Below are positions 32,508-42,257 of a stretch of DNA of 64,000 nt, piece by piece (within the stretch, counting starts at the first letter, position 1; each line of letters begins with the position of its first letter). Where the stretch lies: assembly GCF_042664895.1 (NCBI RefSeq), contig NZ_JBHTBQ010000019.1, positions 176,240 through 240,239 on the forward strand. The letters run 5' to 3'. The notes below the pieces were generated by a model. It had not been told where the DNA came from and ran no database searches. It saw only the letters and a list, made by a program, of their open reading frames with translations. The translations under genes and the position numbers were made by a program. The stretch comes from Iodobacter arcticus (GTDB lineage: Bacteria > Pseudomonadota > Gammaproteobacteria > Burkholderiales > Chitinibacteraceae).

Positions 32508-33794
32508 GTGATAAACAACAAAGTAATCTCTATAGTAGGTGCAGGAATATCAGGGCTAAGCTGTGCATTGAAACTGGCTGGCTCAAAATTAACAAAAGAC
32601 TACACGCTTCGTATTTTTGAAGACGGAGAGAGGATTGGTGGCCGGGCACATTCAATTAAAGTAGATGATTTTAGTATTGATTTAGGGGCGGGGCGTTTTT
32701 CTCCTGCCCTACATCCTAATGTTGCCCAGTTGCTTAATGAGCTAAAAGAGGAAATAGAAGTATTTCCTTTTACTAAAATTGTCTGTCCTCATCCACAGCA
32801 TAAAGGCCTGAAAGAGATACTGGCACAATTAAAGCTAAAAATTGCAAGTAGCCATAATGAATCATTCTTTCAATTTTTATGCCAGCATATGGGCCATGAA
32901 AAATCGCACGCAATCATTAATGCTTTAGGCTACGATTCATTATATCTTCCGCAAATCTCTCCTAAGATTGCATATGATATTATTGAAAAGCATCCAGAAA
33001 TACAGTGCTTCTCAGAAAATGAAGGTTATGAGTGGTTTAATTTAGTTGACGGGTTTGCTGCTTTGGCTAAAAGTCTGTATCAGCAAGCTGCTAAATCGGG
33101 TGTCGATTTTTATTTTGAACACCAGTTAATCAATTTCCAAACAAAATCAGCCAATACTCTGCTTGAGTTTGCAGGATCAGAGCAGCAAGAAATTTGGCAC
33201 AATAGTGCTTATACCGTTTTAGCTCTTCCTCCAACAGCAATGTCATCGCTTAATATAGATTTTCCAAATAGCTGGAGTGATTTTTCCTACGGCTCTATCC
33301 CATTATTTAAAGGTTTTATATTTTTCGATCATCCATGGTGGAAAGATTATGAGCTTGAAAACAAAGTAACCATTGTTGATAACCCATTACGAAAAATATA
33401 TTTCAAAAGCGATAAATATATATTCTTTTACACTGATAGTGCTTATGCTGATTTTTGGTTGGAAGAAACCAATAAAAGCGAGGATGAATATATAAATACA
33501 GTGATGGGTTTAATTGCTAAAGCATTAAATATATCTATTAAAGAATTACCACGCCCTATAAGCAATAAGTTCAAATACTGGCCTAGTGGTGTAGAGTTTG
33601 CTTTAGAAACATCACCAGATCATCCTCCTGTTTTATCAAAATATAATGGCAAAGTGATTGCTACTTCAGATGCTTACACCCCGCACTGTGGCTGGATGGA
33701 AGGTGGGATTATTGCGGGAAGGAGTGCAGCAGATCATATCTTAAAACAATTAGAGAAATCAGATGTAGAAAAAGTAGCGGCAGAAATAAATTAA
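32508..33794 (+). CDS. vioA: L-tryptophan oxidase VioA (violacein biosynthesis)
   Basis: About 428 residues (Chromobacterium VioA is 418). FAD-dependent oxidase turning L-tryptophan into indole-3-pyruvate imine, the entry step of violacein synthesis. The dinucleotide motif VGAGISGLSCAL opens the protein, and DLGAGRFSPALHP, DNPLRKIYFKSDKYIFFYTD and DAYTPHCGWMEGG match VioA closely. I choose the GTG at 32508 because GAGGT precedes it by 8 nt and it places the FAD motif at residues 10-16 as in VioA; the ATG at 32460 would add 16 residues and has no SD. First gene of vioABCDE; 67 bp separate it from vioB. Confidence 0.95.
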   Translation: MINNKVISIVGAGISGLSCALKLAGSKLTKDYTLRIFEDGERIGGRAHSIKVDDFSIDLGAGRFSPALHPNVAQLLNELKEEIEVFPFTKIVCPHPQHKGLKEILAQLKLKIASSHNESFFQFLCQHMGHEKSHAIINALGYDSLYLPQISPKIAYDIIEKHPEIQCFSENEGYEWFNLVDGFAALAKSLYQQAAKSGVDFYFEHQLINFQTKSANTLLEFAGSEQQEIWHNSAYTVLALPPTAMSSLNIDFPNSWSDFSYGSIPLFKGFIFFDHPWWKDYELENKVTIVDNPLRKIYFKSDKYIFFYTDSAYADFWLEETNKSEDEYINTVMGLIAKALNISIKELPRPISNKFKYWPSGVEFALETSPDHPPVLSKYNGKVIATSDAYTPHCGWMEGGIIAGRSAADHILKQLEKSDVEKVAAEIN

Positions 33795-33861
33795 TTTCTG
33801 TTTGAATCTGTTTGAAAATGTAATGGTTTTTTTTCTAATTTTAAACTGGTATTGATGCTTA

Positions 33862-36800
33862 ATGAGTATTCTGAATTTTCCACGTATTCACTTTAAAGGT
33901 GCTGCACGGCTTAATGTGCCAACTGGCAATAGAAATATCGCCGGCACTTTAGACATTGCAACAAACAGTGTTTATCAAGATGGCACATTGTTTGATTTAA
34001 AAAAGCACCCCAGAGAGTTTCATCAGTACCTAAGGCAATTACCACCAAGATTTAATCTTCAGGGGCAGCCAGATGATGCAGGTGTTTTTAATCATGCAGC
34101 AGGGCATAATTTTTTAGGGAATAATCATTTTTCTTGGGAAAACACTCAGATTACCGCTTTGCAAATACAGCCGGGTGTTTTGCTGGATGATGATCCGCTA
34201 CTTGCTTGTAAAGTAGAATTATGGGGGCATTATAATGAGTATTTGCGCACCACATTTAACCGGGCAAGATGGGTAGATATTGATCCAAGCCGGGATGATA
34301 CTTCGCAAATCTATGCCGGGCAGCTGTGTATAAAAGAAGCGGCTGCCACGGCAAATGCCCCCTATTTATTTTCATCTGATATTGATTGCGTTCATTCTGT
34401 TCGCTGGTATGGCGAGAATCATATTCAGGAAAAGCAGCCACATTTCTTGGAACCTGAATTTTCTAAGACAAGGGTGTTTCAATTTTCTGTGGCTAAGGAT
34501 TCTGAACACTTTATTTTTAATCAGCTTTCGCTTAAATCAGATTTTATTGATTATTTACAGCAAGAGCTAAAAAGAGAAGATGTGCTTGGGCTGAGTATTC
34601 AATATTCTGTATTTAATATGTCTACTCCGCTACAGCCAGACACACCTGTGTTTTATGATTTAAGCGGCAGTATTGGTTTGTGGTTAAAGCAAGATATGGC
34701 GACTTTTGCCAATGATAGGATGTTATATCCTGATAAGACTCAGGGCTTTGGCCCAGTGGCGATCAAGATTCAAAATAACTGGGCTAGTATTAGCATGCCT
34801 TGCAGTATTCCTTTTACTCGCCGTGATGCTGCTTGTGGCAATCAACTGACTCACCCTCTTGGCCCTAAGCATTCATTAGGTGAATTAGAGCTAAGGACCA
34901 AGGGTGGTGTTTTACTGGCAAGAATTTCTGAATCGGTATATGGCCAATACTGGGGAAGCGCCGGGGTTTTTGATGTGCCCTTATTAAATAATGCAGCTGA
35001 AGATTCTTTAATACTGCGTGGCATTGGCAATCAATGGGTAGAGTCAGATTGGCTGATTCAAGCAGAAGAGAATGTGATTTCTTTAGAAGCGCCTGACAGA
35101 AAAAATAATGCTTTTTTCTCTAAAGACATCAAGATATTTAGTTATTTTCGTGGCGTGCCTAAGGAAAAAAAAGATATTAGTGTTTTTATTGAGAATAAAG
35201 CGGTTGTTAGTACTTCACTACAGACGATTTCAAGCAATGAAAGCGGGATTGCATTCCTTTCTATCGTCAGCCAGAAACCCGGTGTTAGCGAGGTTTTTGT
35301 AGGGGATCATCATGGCAAGATTCTGGTGCGTGTACTTTCTGATGATTGGGCTTTATTAGAGGTGCCGGATAAGGAGGTTGACTATCCTTTTCTGTATGAG
35401 CAAGTAATGAGTTATTACGAGCTGATTTACCCATTTATGGCGGATAAAGTGTTCAGCATGGCAGATCAGTGCAAATGCGAAACCTATGCTCGCTTGATGT
35501 GGCAAATGTGTGATCCATTGAATCGTGATAAAAGCTATTACATGCCTAGTACCAGAGAAATGTCTTATGCCAAATCAATATTATTTCTTAAGTATTTAAG
35601 CAATGTTGAAGCGTCTGCTATTACAGAGCCTGCAAAGATTGCTTTGGCCCCTGAGATAAAAAGTAGCGAAATCTGCAGCAAAGAAGCATTAATCCAAGCA
35701 TTAAAGCAGGCGGTGAGTTTAGAGCTATCTATTATGCTGCAATATTTATATGCGGCTTATTCTTTGCCGACTTTTGCCGCGGGCGAGCAATTCCTTGCAA
35801 GCAAGAAATGGACTGCTGAGCAATTGGCGTTGGTGTGTGGCGGGGCAGATCGTCGGCATAATTCGGGCTGGCGCGGTACGATTCTGGAAATCGCCCATGA
35901 AGAAATGATCCACTATCTGATTGTGAATAATTTACTGATGTCTTTAGGCGAGCCATTTTTTCCTGGAACGCCCGTATTAGGTCTTAAAGCCGCCGAAGCT
36001 TTTGGTCTTGATACAGATTTTTCTTTTGAACCTTTTTCAGAAAATGTGCTGGCTCGCTTTGTTAGATTTGAATGGCCACATTATTTTCCATCAACAGGAA
36101 AATCAATTTCTGATTTTTATGCAGAAATTCGCAAGGCATTTGTCAGTATTCCGGATTTATTTACTACCCCATTGGCTAAAACAAGCGGCGAACATCATTT
36201 ATTTTTAAATGAATTAACCAACAGGAAATTCCCTGCTTATCAGTTAGAAGTCAACAATAGAGAAAGTGCGCTGTTTGCCATTGATTTTGTAACAGAACAA
36301 GGCGAGGGTGCAGCAGTAGATTCTCCACATTATGCTCAAAGCCATTTTAATCGATTAAGAGAGATATCCCGCACTTTACTGGCTAGCGAGATTCCTTTTG
36401 AGCCTGCATTTTCTGTATTAAAAAACCCTGTATTAGAGCCGACTCCCGGTTGTAATACAGTGCTTGATCCTGCCGCTAGGCAATTAATGATTTTTTATAA
36501 AGGCTGCCATGAGCTGACTTTTCATATGATGATTCAGCACTTTGGGCAAAAGCCTTTAGGGAGTTTGCGCCGTTCCAGATTAATGAATGCGGCGATTGAT
36601 ATTATGGCCGGAATATTAAGGCCTTTATCGGTGCAAATTATGTCTGTTCCTTCTGGTGTGCCGGGCCGTAATGCCGGGCCACCCGTGCCACAGGCGATTC
36701 AATTTCAATTGATTGCCGATTATGGCGCTGGCTGTGAGGCACTCGCTTTGCAATGCAGCGCGCTTGCAAAATACGCGAGAGAAATGCAATTAATTAAACC

Positions 36801-36885
36801 GGCTATTGCTCAAATAGAATTACTTGAATTTTATGATAAGCAGATGATGGATCTTGCAACAGGTAAACTTTCACGGGAAGGCTGA
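33862..36885 (+). CDS. vioB: Iminophenyl-pyruvate dimer synthase VioB
   Basis: 1007 residues, near the 998 of Chromobacterium VioB. It couples two VioA products to the imine dimer that VioE rearranges. Begins MSILNFPRIHFKG, as in VioB. The C-terminal half holds a ferritin-like domain with metal ligands in LELSIMLQYLYAAYS and EIAHEEMIHYLIVNNLL; CKCETYARLMWQMCDP, EHHLFLNELTNR and PLGSLRRSRLMNAAID are VioB signatures. No strong SD before the ATG. Its stop is 3 bp before vioC. Confidence 0.97.
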   Translation: MSILNFPRIHFKGAARLNVPTGNRNIAGTLDIATNSVYQDGTLFDLKKHPREFHQYLRQLPPRFNLQGQPDDAGVFNHAAGHNFLGNNHFSWENTQITALQIQPGVLLDDDPLLACKVELWGHYNEYLRTTFNRARWVDIDPSRDDTSQIYAGQLCIKEAAATANAPYLFSSDIDCVHSVRWYGENHIQEKQPHFLEPEFSKTRVFQFSVAKDSEHFIFNQLSLKSDFIDYLQQELKREDVLGLSIQYSVFNMSTPLQPDTPVFYDLSGSIGLWLKQDMATFANDRMLYPDKTQGFGPVAIKIQNNWASISMPCSIPFTRRDAACGNQLTHPLGPKHSLGELELRTKGGVLLARISESVYGQYWGSAGVFDVPLLNNAAEDSLILRGIGNQWVESDWLIQAEENVISLEAPDRKNNAFFSKDIKIFSYFRGVPKEKKDISVFIENKAVVSTSLQTISSNESGIAFLSIVSQKPGVSEVFVGDHHGKILVRVLSDDWALLEVPDKEVDYPFLYEQVMSYYELIYPFMADKVFSMADQCKCETYARLMWQMCDPLNRDKSYYMPSTREMSYAKSILFLKYLSNVEASAITEPAKIALAPEIKSSEICSKEALIQALKQAVSLELSIMLQYLYAAYSLPTFAAGEQFLASKKWTAEQLALVCGGADRRHNSGWRGTILEIAHEEMIHYLIVNNLLMSLGEPFFPGTPVLGLKAAEAFGLDTDFSFEPFSENVLARFVRFEWPHYFPSTGKSISDFYAEIRKAFVSIPDLFTTPLAKTSGEHHLFLNELTNRKFPAYQLEVNNRESALFAIDFVTEQGEGAAVDSPHYAQSHFNRLREISRTLLASEIPFEPAFSVLKNPVLEPTPGCNTVLDPAARQLMIFYKGCHELTFHMMIQHFGQKPLGSLRRSRLMNAAIDIMAGILRPLSVQIMSVPSGVPGRNAGPPVPQAIQFQLIADYGAGCEALALQCSALAKYAREMQLIKPAIAQIELLEFYDKQMMDLATGKLSREG

Positions 36886-36888
36886 AAA

Positions 36889-38178
36889 ATGAAAAAAATC
36901 ATTATTGTTGGTGGTGGCTTGGCAGGTAGTTTAACCGCCATCTATTTAGCTAAGCGCGGTCATGATGTGCATGTTTTTGAAAAGCGGGGTGATCCGTTTC
37001 TTGCATATTCAGATTATATCGATCAGGTTAGCTCCCGTGCTATTGGCGTAAGTATGACTGTGCGTGGCATTCAGGCGGTATTAAATGCAGGTATTCCTAA
37101 GGAAGAGCTCGATTTATGCGGGATTCCTATCTCCGGAATGTCTTTTTGTATTGCAGGTAAATTTAAAACCAGAGAATTAGCACCGGTTGATGTGCTTTCT
37201 CCGCTTTCCTTAAGCAGGGCAGATTTCCAAAAGTTATTAAATAAGTATGCAGAAATTAATAATGTTCATTATCACTATGGGCATCGCTGCTTAGAAGTGA
37301 ATTTAGACGATAAGAGCATTACCACTAAAGATAATGACGGGCAGATTACCGAGCATAAAGCGGATTTATTAATCGGTGCAGATGGTGCTCGCTCTTGCGT
37401 ACGTCAGGCCATGCAAAATAATTGCCGCCGGTTTGAATATCAGCAGTCATTTTTTAAGCATGGCTATAAAACAATTGTTATTCCTGATGCCAGCCAGCTT
37501 GGCCTCAGAAAAGATTTAATTTATTTCTTTGGTATGGATTCTGGCGGTTTATTTGCAGGGCGTGCGGCGACTATTCCTGATGGCAGTATTAGTTTTGCTG
37601 TTTGTTTGCCTTATCAGGGAGAAATTAGTTTACAGGCTAAAGATGCAGGCACGATGGGGCGTTTTTTTGATCGATATTATTCGATGCTACCTGAAGCCAC
37701 CAGAAAAGAAATGCTATCGCAATTTATGGATAAGCCAAGTAATGATCTGATTAATGTGAGGTCGTCGGTGTTTCATTATAAGCAGCATGCAATCATTTTA
37801 GGCGATTCAGCCCATGCCACCGCTCCATTTCTTGGGCAGGGAATGAATATGGCATTGGAAGACGCTTATATCCTTAATTTATTATTTGAAAAACATGAAG
37901 ATAATATTGAAAAAGTACTGCCTGAATTTACTCGGTTGAGAAAGGCCGAGGCAGATGCTATGCAAGATATGGCTATTAATAACTATGAGGTGCTGAGCAG
38001 TTCAAATCCTATTTTCTTTATGCGTTCAAAATATACTCGTTATATGAGTAGTAAATTCCCTGCCAGTTATCCTCCGGATATGGCTGAAAAGCTTTATTTC
38101 ACCTCGATGGCTTATAGTGAGCTAAGAGATATCCAACAGAAACAAAATGTTTGGTACAAACTAGGGAGAGTAAACTAA
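36889..38178 (+). CDS. vioC: Violacein synthase VioC (FAD monooxygenase)
   Basis: 429 residues, exactly the family length. Hydroxylates the oxindole C2 position in the last enzymatic steps to violacein (and makes deoxyviolacein if VioD has not acted). FAD motif IIVGGGLAGSLTAIYLAKRG; the RAIGVSMTVRGI segment, FRHGYKT-type stretch (FKHGYKTIVIPD), GDSAHATAPFLGQGMNMALEDA and PPDMAEKLYFTS match VioC. Its TAA shares its last A with the vioD ATG (TAATG), implying translational coupling. Confidence 0.97.
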   Translation: MKKIIIVGGGLAGSLTAIYLAKRGHDVHVFEKRGDPFLAYSDYIDQVSSRAIGVSMTVRGIQAVLNAGIPKEELDLCGIPISGMSFCIAGKFKTRELAPVDVLSPLSLSRADFQKLLNKYAEINNVHYHYGHRCLEVNLDDKSITTKDNDGQITEHKADLLIGADGARSCVRQAMQNNCRRFEYQQSFFKHGYKTIVIPDASQLGLRKDLIYFFGMDSGGLFAGRAATIPDGSISFAVCLPYQGEISLQAKDAGTMGRFFDRYYSMLPEATRKEMLSQFMDKPSNDLINVRSSVFHYKQHAIILGDSAHATAPFLGQGMNMALEDAYILNLLFEKHEDNIEKVLPEFTRLRKAEADAMQDMAINNYEVLSSSNPIFFMRSKYTRYMSSKFPASYPPDMAEKLYFTSMAYSELRDIQQKQNVWYKLGRVN

Positions 38179-39308
38179 TGAAGATCTTAGTCGTTGGAGC
38201 AGGGCCAGCGGGCTTAATGTTTGCCAGCCAATTAAAGAAACTTAAGCAAGATTGGCATATTGCAATTGTAGAAAAAAATACAGTTGATGATATTGTAGGC
38301 TGGGGTGTTGTATTGCCCGGAAAAGCGCCCCATCATCCGGCAAATCCGCTGAGCTATTTGCCTGATTATGAAGAAATTGATGCACAATATATTGATGAAT
38401 TTTGCTTGGTTAATCAAGATGATCGCGCTACAGCAAGCACCGGTATTACTTTATGTGGGGCAGAAAGAAAATCTTTGGTAGGCGCTTTAAGAAAACTCTG
38501 TACCGATTTATTGATTCCAATTACTTATTCTTCGCCTGTGTTTGATGAAGATGGCCTAGATACCACGGCATATGATCTGGTTGTGATTGCCAATGGGATT
38601 AATAATATCTCGAATTACTTTAAAGAGGCTTTAGCCCCAGAGGTAGAGTTCGGTAAAAATCGCTATATGTGGTACGGCACATCAAAGATTTTTGATGCAA
38701 TGAATTTGATTTTTAAGCCAACTGCTTCAGGCGTATTTATTGCCCATGCTTATAAATACTCCAGCACAATGAGCACGTTTGTAGTGGAGTGCAGCGAGGA
38801 AACGTATCATCGCTCTGGTATTGAGTCTTTATCAGAAGCTGATGCAAAAGCATTTATTGCAGATGTATTTAGTATTGAGCTGGATGGTTTGCCTGTTGAG
38901 GTTCAGCCGGGCTTGCAATGGCGAAATTTTGTAACGCTGAGCCATACAAAAGCTTATGAAGATAATTTGGTGCTATTGGGCGATGCCTTGCAAACAGGCC
39001 ATTTTTCTATCGGGCATGGCACAACAATGGCGGTGGTTGCGGCTCAGATGTTGGTAAAAGCATTATATGAGCATGCAGAAGTGAATCATGCTTTAGACGA
39101 TTTTAATCAAAAGGTGATGCCGCTGATGCAATTATTTAGCGGGCATGCCAGCATTAGCCGCACTTGGTTTGAAACGGCGGATGAAAGAATGGATTTAACT
39201 GCAGCAGAGTTAGCAAAGAGTTTTTCTGAGCGTCGCGAGCAGTTGCCTCCTTTGCCTGCTGCTTTAGGGCAAGCGCTGGGTATGGCACTTACTCGTAAGG
39301 AATCTTAA
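38178..39308 (+). CDS. vioD: Protodeoxyviolaceinate monooxygenase VioD
   Basis: 376 residues (373 in Chromobacterium). FAD monooxygenase that hydroxylates one indole ring at C5. FAD motif ILVVGAGPAGLMFASQL, then GWGVVLPGKAP and LLGDALQTGHFSIGHGTTMA. The start at 38178 overlaps the vioC stop by one base, with AGGGAGA about 9 nt upstream; the frame is open nine codons earlier inside vioC. vioE begins 1 bp after its stop. Confidence 0.96.
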   Translation: MKILVVGAGPAGLMFASQLKKLKQDWHIAIVEKNTVDDIVGWGVVLPGKAPHHPANPLSYLPDYEEIDAQYIDEFCLVNQDDRATASTGITLCGAERKSLVGALRKLCTDLLIPITYSSPVFDEDGLDTTAYDLVVIANGINNISNYFKEALAPEVEFGKNRYMWYGTSKIFDAMNLIFKPTASGVFIAHAYKYSSTMSTFVVECSEETYHRSGIESLSEADAKAFIADVFSIELDGLPVEVQPGLQWRNFVTLSHTKAYEDNLVLLGDALQTGHFSIGHGTTMAVVAAQMLVKALYEHAEVNHALDDFNQKVMPLMQLFSGHASISRTWFETADERMDLTAAELAKSFSERREQLPPLPAALGQALGMALTRKES

Positions 39309-39309
39309 G

Positions 39310-39891
39310 ATGATTGCTGAGAAAATGATGCCTCCTCGCTTACCTGAGCAATGGAGCAGTAGTTATATTTCTTACTGGCAACCTATGCAGAAAGAAGACC
39401 AAATTACCTCAGGTATTTGCTGGTTTGATTATGAACAAAATCGCTGCCGCATTGATGGTTTGTTTAACCCTTGGTCTGAGGAAAAAACAGGCCATTGCCT
39501 GTGGATGTCAGAAATTGTGACCGCGAGTGAGGGGAAAACAAAGAAATCTAAAATTGCGTATTGCCGTGAATTCCCTCTTAGCGAAGGGGAATATGAGGCG
39601 GTGGTGCTTGATGATGATTTGGAGCCTTGCCACGAAGTGTTATTAACGCAGGATGTTTTATTGCAATATCAGGCAAGCTATGTGGGAAGTGAGCATTTGC
39701 TTGGCAGAGAAACAGACGCTTGGACTTTTACCAAACCCGGTAAAGGGCCTTCGACTTATTACTTTGTAAAAGGCACCAATCAATTGCTGCGCATGGTAAC
39801 GGGAGATCCTGCGGTGCATGCTTCAATTCGTGATTTTCCTAATTTCACCACCAATACGATTCCAGCCGAAATATTTTCAAGCAGTATTTAA
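39310..39891 (+). CDS. vioE: Violacein biosynthesis protein VioE
   Basis: 193 residues (191 in Chromobacterium). It converts the VioB dimer into protodeoxyviolaceinic acid by an indole shift and needs no cofactor. Diagnostic segments are WSSSYISYWQPM, SGICWFDYEQNRCRIDGLFN, TKPGKGPSTYYFV and LLRMVTGDPAVHASIRDFPN. Last gene of the operon; a strong terminator follows. Confidence 0.96.
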   Translation: MIAEKMMPPRLPEQWSSSYISYWQPMQKEDQITSGICWFDYEQNRCRIDGLFNPWSEEKTGHCLWMSEIVTASEGKTKKSKIAYCREFPLSEGEYEAVVLDDDLEPCHEVLLTQDVLLQYQASYVGSEHLLGRETDAWTFTKPGKGPSTYYFVKGTNQLLRMVTGDPAVHASIRDFPNFTTNTIPAEIFSSSI

Positions 39892-39908
39892 TATGTATTA
39901 GGTATTAA

Positions 39909-39946
39909 AAAGGCCAGGCAGTTTAATAACTGCTTGGCCTTTTTTA
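39909..39946. terminator. Bidirectional intrinsic terminator after vioE
   Basis: AGGCCAGGCAGT and ACTGCTTGGCCT form a 12-bp stem (one G-T pair) around a TTAATA loop, with a T-run on the + strand and an A-run before the stem, so it can serve both vioE and the convergent MATE gene. Confidence 0.9.
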
Positions 39947-39986
39947 TAGCTTGGCGTTTACGATAAAGCGTGTAAAGGCAATAGAT

Positions 39987-41381
39987 TTAGCGGCTTAAGC
40001 TTTGCTTTTTTAGTTTTATTAAGTAGATACTGGAGTAGGTGAGTGCAATCGTGCCGCCGATAAAGTCTGCGATTGGGAAAGATAGCCAGATTCCCATGCT
40101 ATTAAAAAACATGGGCAGTGTAAAAATAAGCGGAATTAACAGGAAATATGTTCTGGCAGCATCAAGCAGCATGGCAGGTAGTGCTTTACCCATGCCTTGA
40201 AATAAACCGCTCGACATCATGCATACACCGGATGCAGTAAAACCTAAAAAGCAAATTGCGGCAATATTTATTCCTTCAGAAATAATTTCCTGATTTTGTG
40301 TAAACAGGTGCAATAGCCATTCCGGATTAAAGCAGAGAATAATGGTAACGATTAATCCCCAGATGGTGCTACAAATCAGCGCAGAAATATAGGCGTTTTG
40401 AACGCGCTTATATTGGCGCGCACCGTAGTTAAATGCGGATAGGGTTTGTAATGCAATCATCATTCCTATAACAGGCAAGAATAAAAACATATAACAGCGC
40501 ATTAAAATACCATGGGCACTGATCAGTGTGCTTGATTGCTCAGGTACAACCACCGAAATGGAATAAACAGATACCGCCATGATAATTGAAAAGCCACCAT
40601 GAGAAAGTAAAACCGGCATGCCAAAGCTAACAATATCTAGGTAAGTTTTAAATTTAGCAAAAACATAGCTGAGCTTGAATTCTGCAGCATTTTCACCTTT
40701 TTTCTGTAATTGTAGAGCCATAACTAAGGCCAAACTCATGGCGCAGGTTGTTGCCCAGGCCGCACCCGCTACTCCCCATTTAAAGACAAAAATAAAGAGT
40801 GCATCAAATACTATATTTAATATCGAGCCGGTTGCCAGCACTTGCATCATTGCTTTGGGATTGCCTGATGCACGAAAACTTTCGGTTATTTGATTGCTGA
40901 TAAATCCGACAATAGAAAAAATTAAAACGGGCATAAGGTAGCTATTGGCATCAGGGATAAATTCACTAGGCACAGCGAGTAATGTATAAATAGCTGGCCT
41001 GAAAATAATAAACAAAGATGAAATAATAATGGCGCTGCCAATGGCAAGTAAAAATGATGCCGAAAAAACCCGTGAGGCTTCTTCCTGCTGCTTCGCCCCT
41101 AAATGCCTTGAAATAATAGAGGCCATGCCGCTGCCGAGCATGGTGCTTATTGCAAGTAAAAACATTTGTATAGGAAAAACAGCTGAGACGGCCCCCATTG
41201 CCTGATGGCCGATACCACGAGATATAAAAAGGCCATTTACAACGATATACATTCCATTAATAACCAAACCTATAATGGTTGGTAATGCCATATATAAAAA
41301 CTGTTGAAAAATTGGCGATTTTAAAAGAGGAGATTCACTATTTACATGGTTGTTATCTATATACGCCAATTCCATTGACAT
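39987..41381 (-). CDS. MATE-family efflux transporter
   Basis: 464 residues with about 12 TM segments. ALPTIIGLVINGMYIVVNGL, GSGMASIISRHLGAKQQEE and FNYGARQYKRVQNAY are MATE features. These are Na+- or H+-driven exporters of cationic or planar compounds. It is convergent with vioE and separated only by the shared terminator, and is AT-rich like the vio genes, so it probably arrived with them; export of violacein or self-protection is an inference. AAGG lies 6 nt before the ATG at 41381. Confidence 0.88.
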   Translation of the reverse strand: MSMELAYIDNNHVNSESPLLKSPIFQQFLYMALPTIIGLVINGMYIVVNGLFISRGIGHQAMGAVSAVFPIQMFLLAISTMLGSGMASIISRHLGAKQQEEASRVFSASFLLAIGSAIIISSLFIIFRPAIYTLLAVPSEFIPDANSYLMPVLIFSIVGFISNQITESFRASGNPKAMMQVLATGSILNIVFDALFIFVFKWGVAGAAWATTCAMSLALVMALQLQKKGENAAEFKLSYVFAKFKTYLDIVSFGMPVLLSHGGFSIIMAVSVYSISVVVPEQSSTLISAHGILMRCYMFLFLPVIGMMIALQTLSAFNYGARQYKRVQNAYISALICSTIWGLIVTIILCFNPEWLLHLFTQNQEIISEGINIAAICFLGFTASGVCMMSSGLFQGMGKALPAMLLDAARTYFLLIPLIFTLPMFFNSMGIWLSFPIADFIGGTIALTYSSIYLIKLKKQSLSR

Positions 41382-41869
41382 GGTGGGCCTTTGTTGGTTT
41401 GTTTTTTGTCGGAGATAAAGCCAGTGCTGCTTTTTATGACTTATCTATTATAAAAAATATAAGCTATAACTATAACTATATCTTATGAAGATACAATTAC
41501 ACATCATAAAATACAGGCGTGAAGTTGTCGTAAAATTTAAGTAAAGCGTTGTAAAAATGTAATTTTCTTTACGCGCATTTGTAATGGTCCAGAGTAAGGT
41601 TATTAGCCCGTTCTGGTACATATTTATTCTAAATAGATCCTAAGGTGTTATTAGATGCCTGATGCCGCCTTGCCGCCACAAAATAGCAGGGGATAAATTA
41701 TGGCTGCTGTAGGATTAAAACGAGTGGGGCTGCAAGTAAATCAGTATTTTTGCAGTATTTACTGCTAAATGAGGTGAGATAAATTTCGAAAGAGATTACA
41801 AAATATACATTGCGATATATTTTGTATGATTTATCATGCTTTTATTAATTGCTATGGATTATATGCAGC
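41382..41869. promoter_or_regulatory. Divergent MATE / DUF6394 promoter region
   Basis: 488 bp, AT-rich. It has tandem CTATAA steps at about 41463-41485 (CTATAACTATAACTATATC). No repeat of families A-E and no gene. Confidence 0.4.
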
Positions 41870-42253
41870 ATGAATATCGAAAAAGTGGTGTTTGGGTTTT
41901 TTATTTTACTGGCATTTACTCTGAATTTTGGCTTTGTGATGGGTGAAATTGATGTGCCGCACCAGCACGATGTATTTGAGCTTTTTTTTGCAATGGTGGT
42001 GAGCTTTATTGCCACGGTGATTAAATTTGGCGATCGCACTCAAGTGGGGGCGCTGCATTTGGCAACCAGCTTAGTGGCAGATTTGCAATTAATTGCTGCA
42101 GCTCTGGTTTGGGGAAATGCCATGTATGTGACCCAAGTGGGGATGACACCGGGTGTGACTTCAATGGTGGTGTCTTTTTCTGCCGGAGCATTGGCCGCCA
42201 ATGTGGTTTCGGTGGTATTGCTGATCGGCGAAACCTTGCAGCATCGCCGCTAA
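41870..42253 (+). CDS. Small membrane protein, DUF6394 family
   Basis: 127 residues with three or four hydrophobic helices: MNIEKVVFGFFILLAFTLNF, the LFFAMVVSFIATVIKFGDRT region, SLVADLQLIAAALVW and a C-terminal helix. It matches what I recall of DUF6394 proteins, which lie next to TrkA-N channels. Stop is 4 bp before the channel gene, so the pair is co-transcribed and the protein may be an accessory subunit. The ATG at 41870 gives the family N-terminus; the frame is open seven codons earlier. Confidence 0.7.
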   Translation: MNIEKVVFGFFILLAFTLNFGFVMGEIDVPHQHDVFELFFAMVVSFIATVIKFGDRTQVGALHLATSLVADLQLIAAALVWGNAMYVTQVGMTPGVTSMVVSFSAGALAANVVSVVLLIGETLQHRR

Positions 42254-42257
42254 AATT

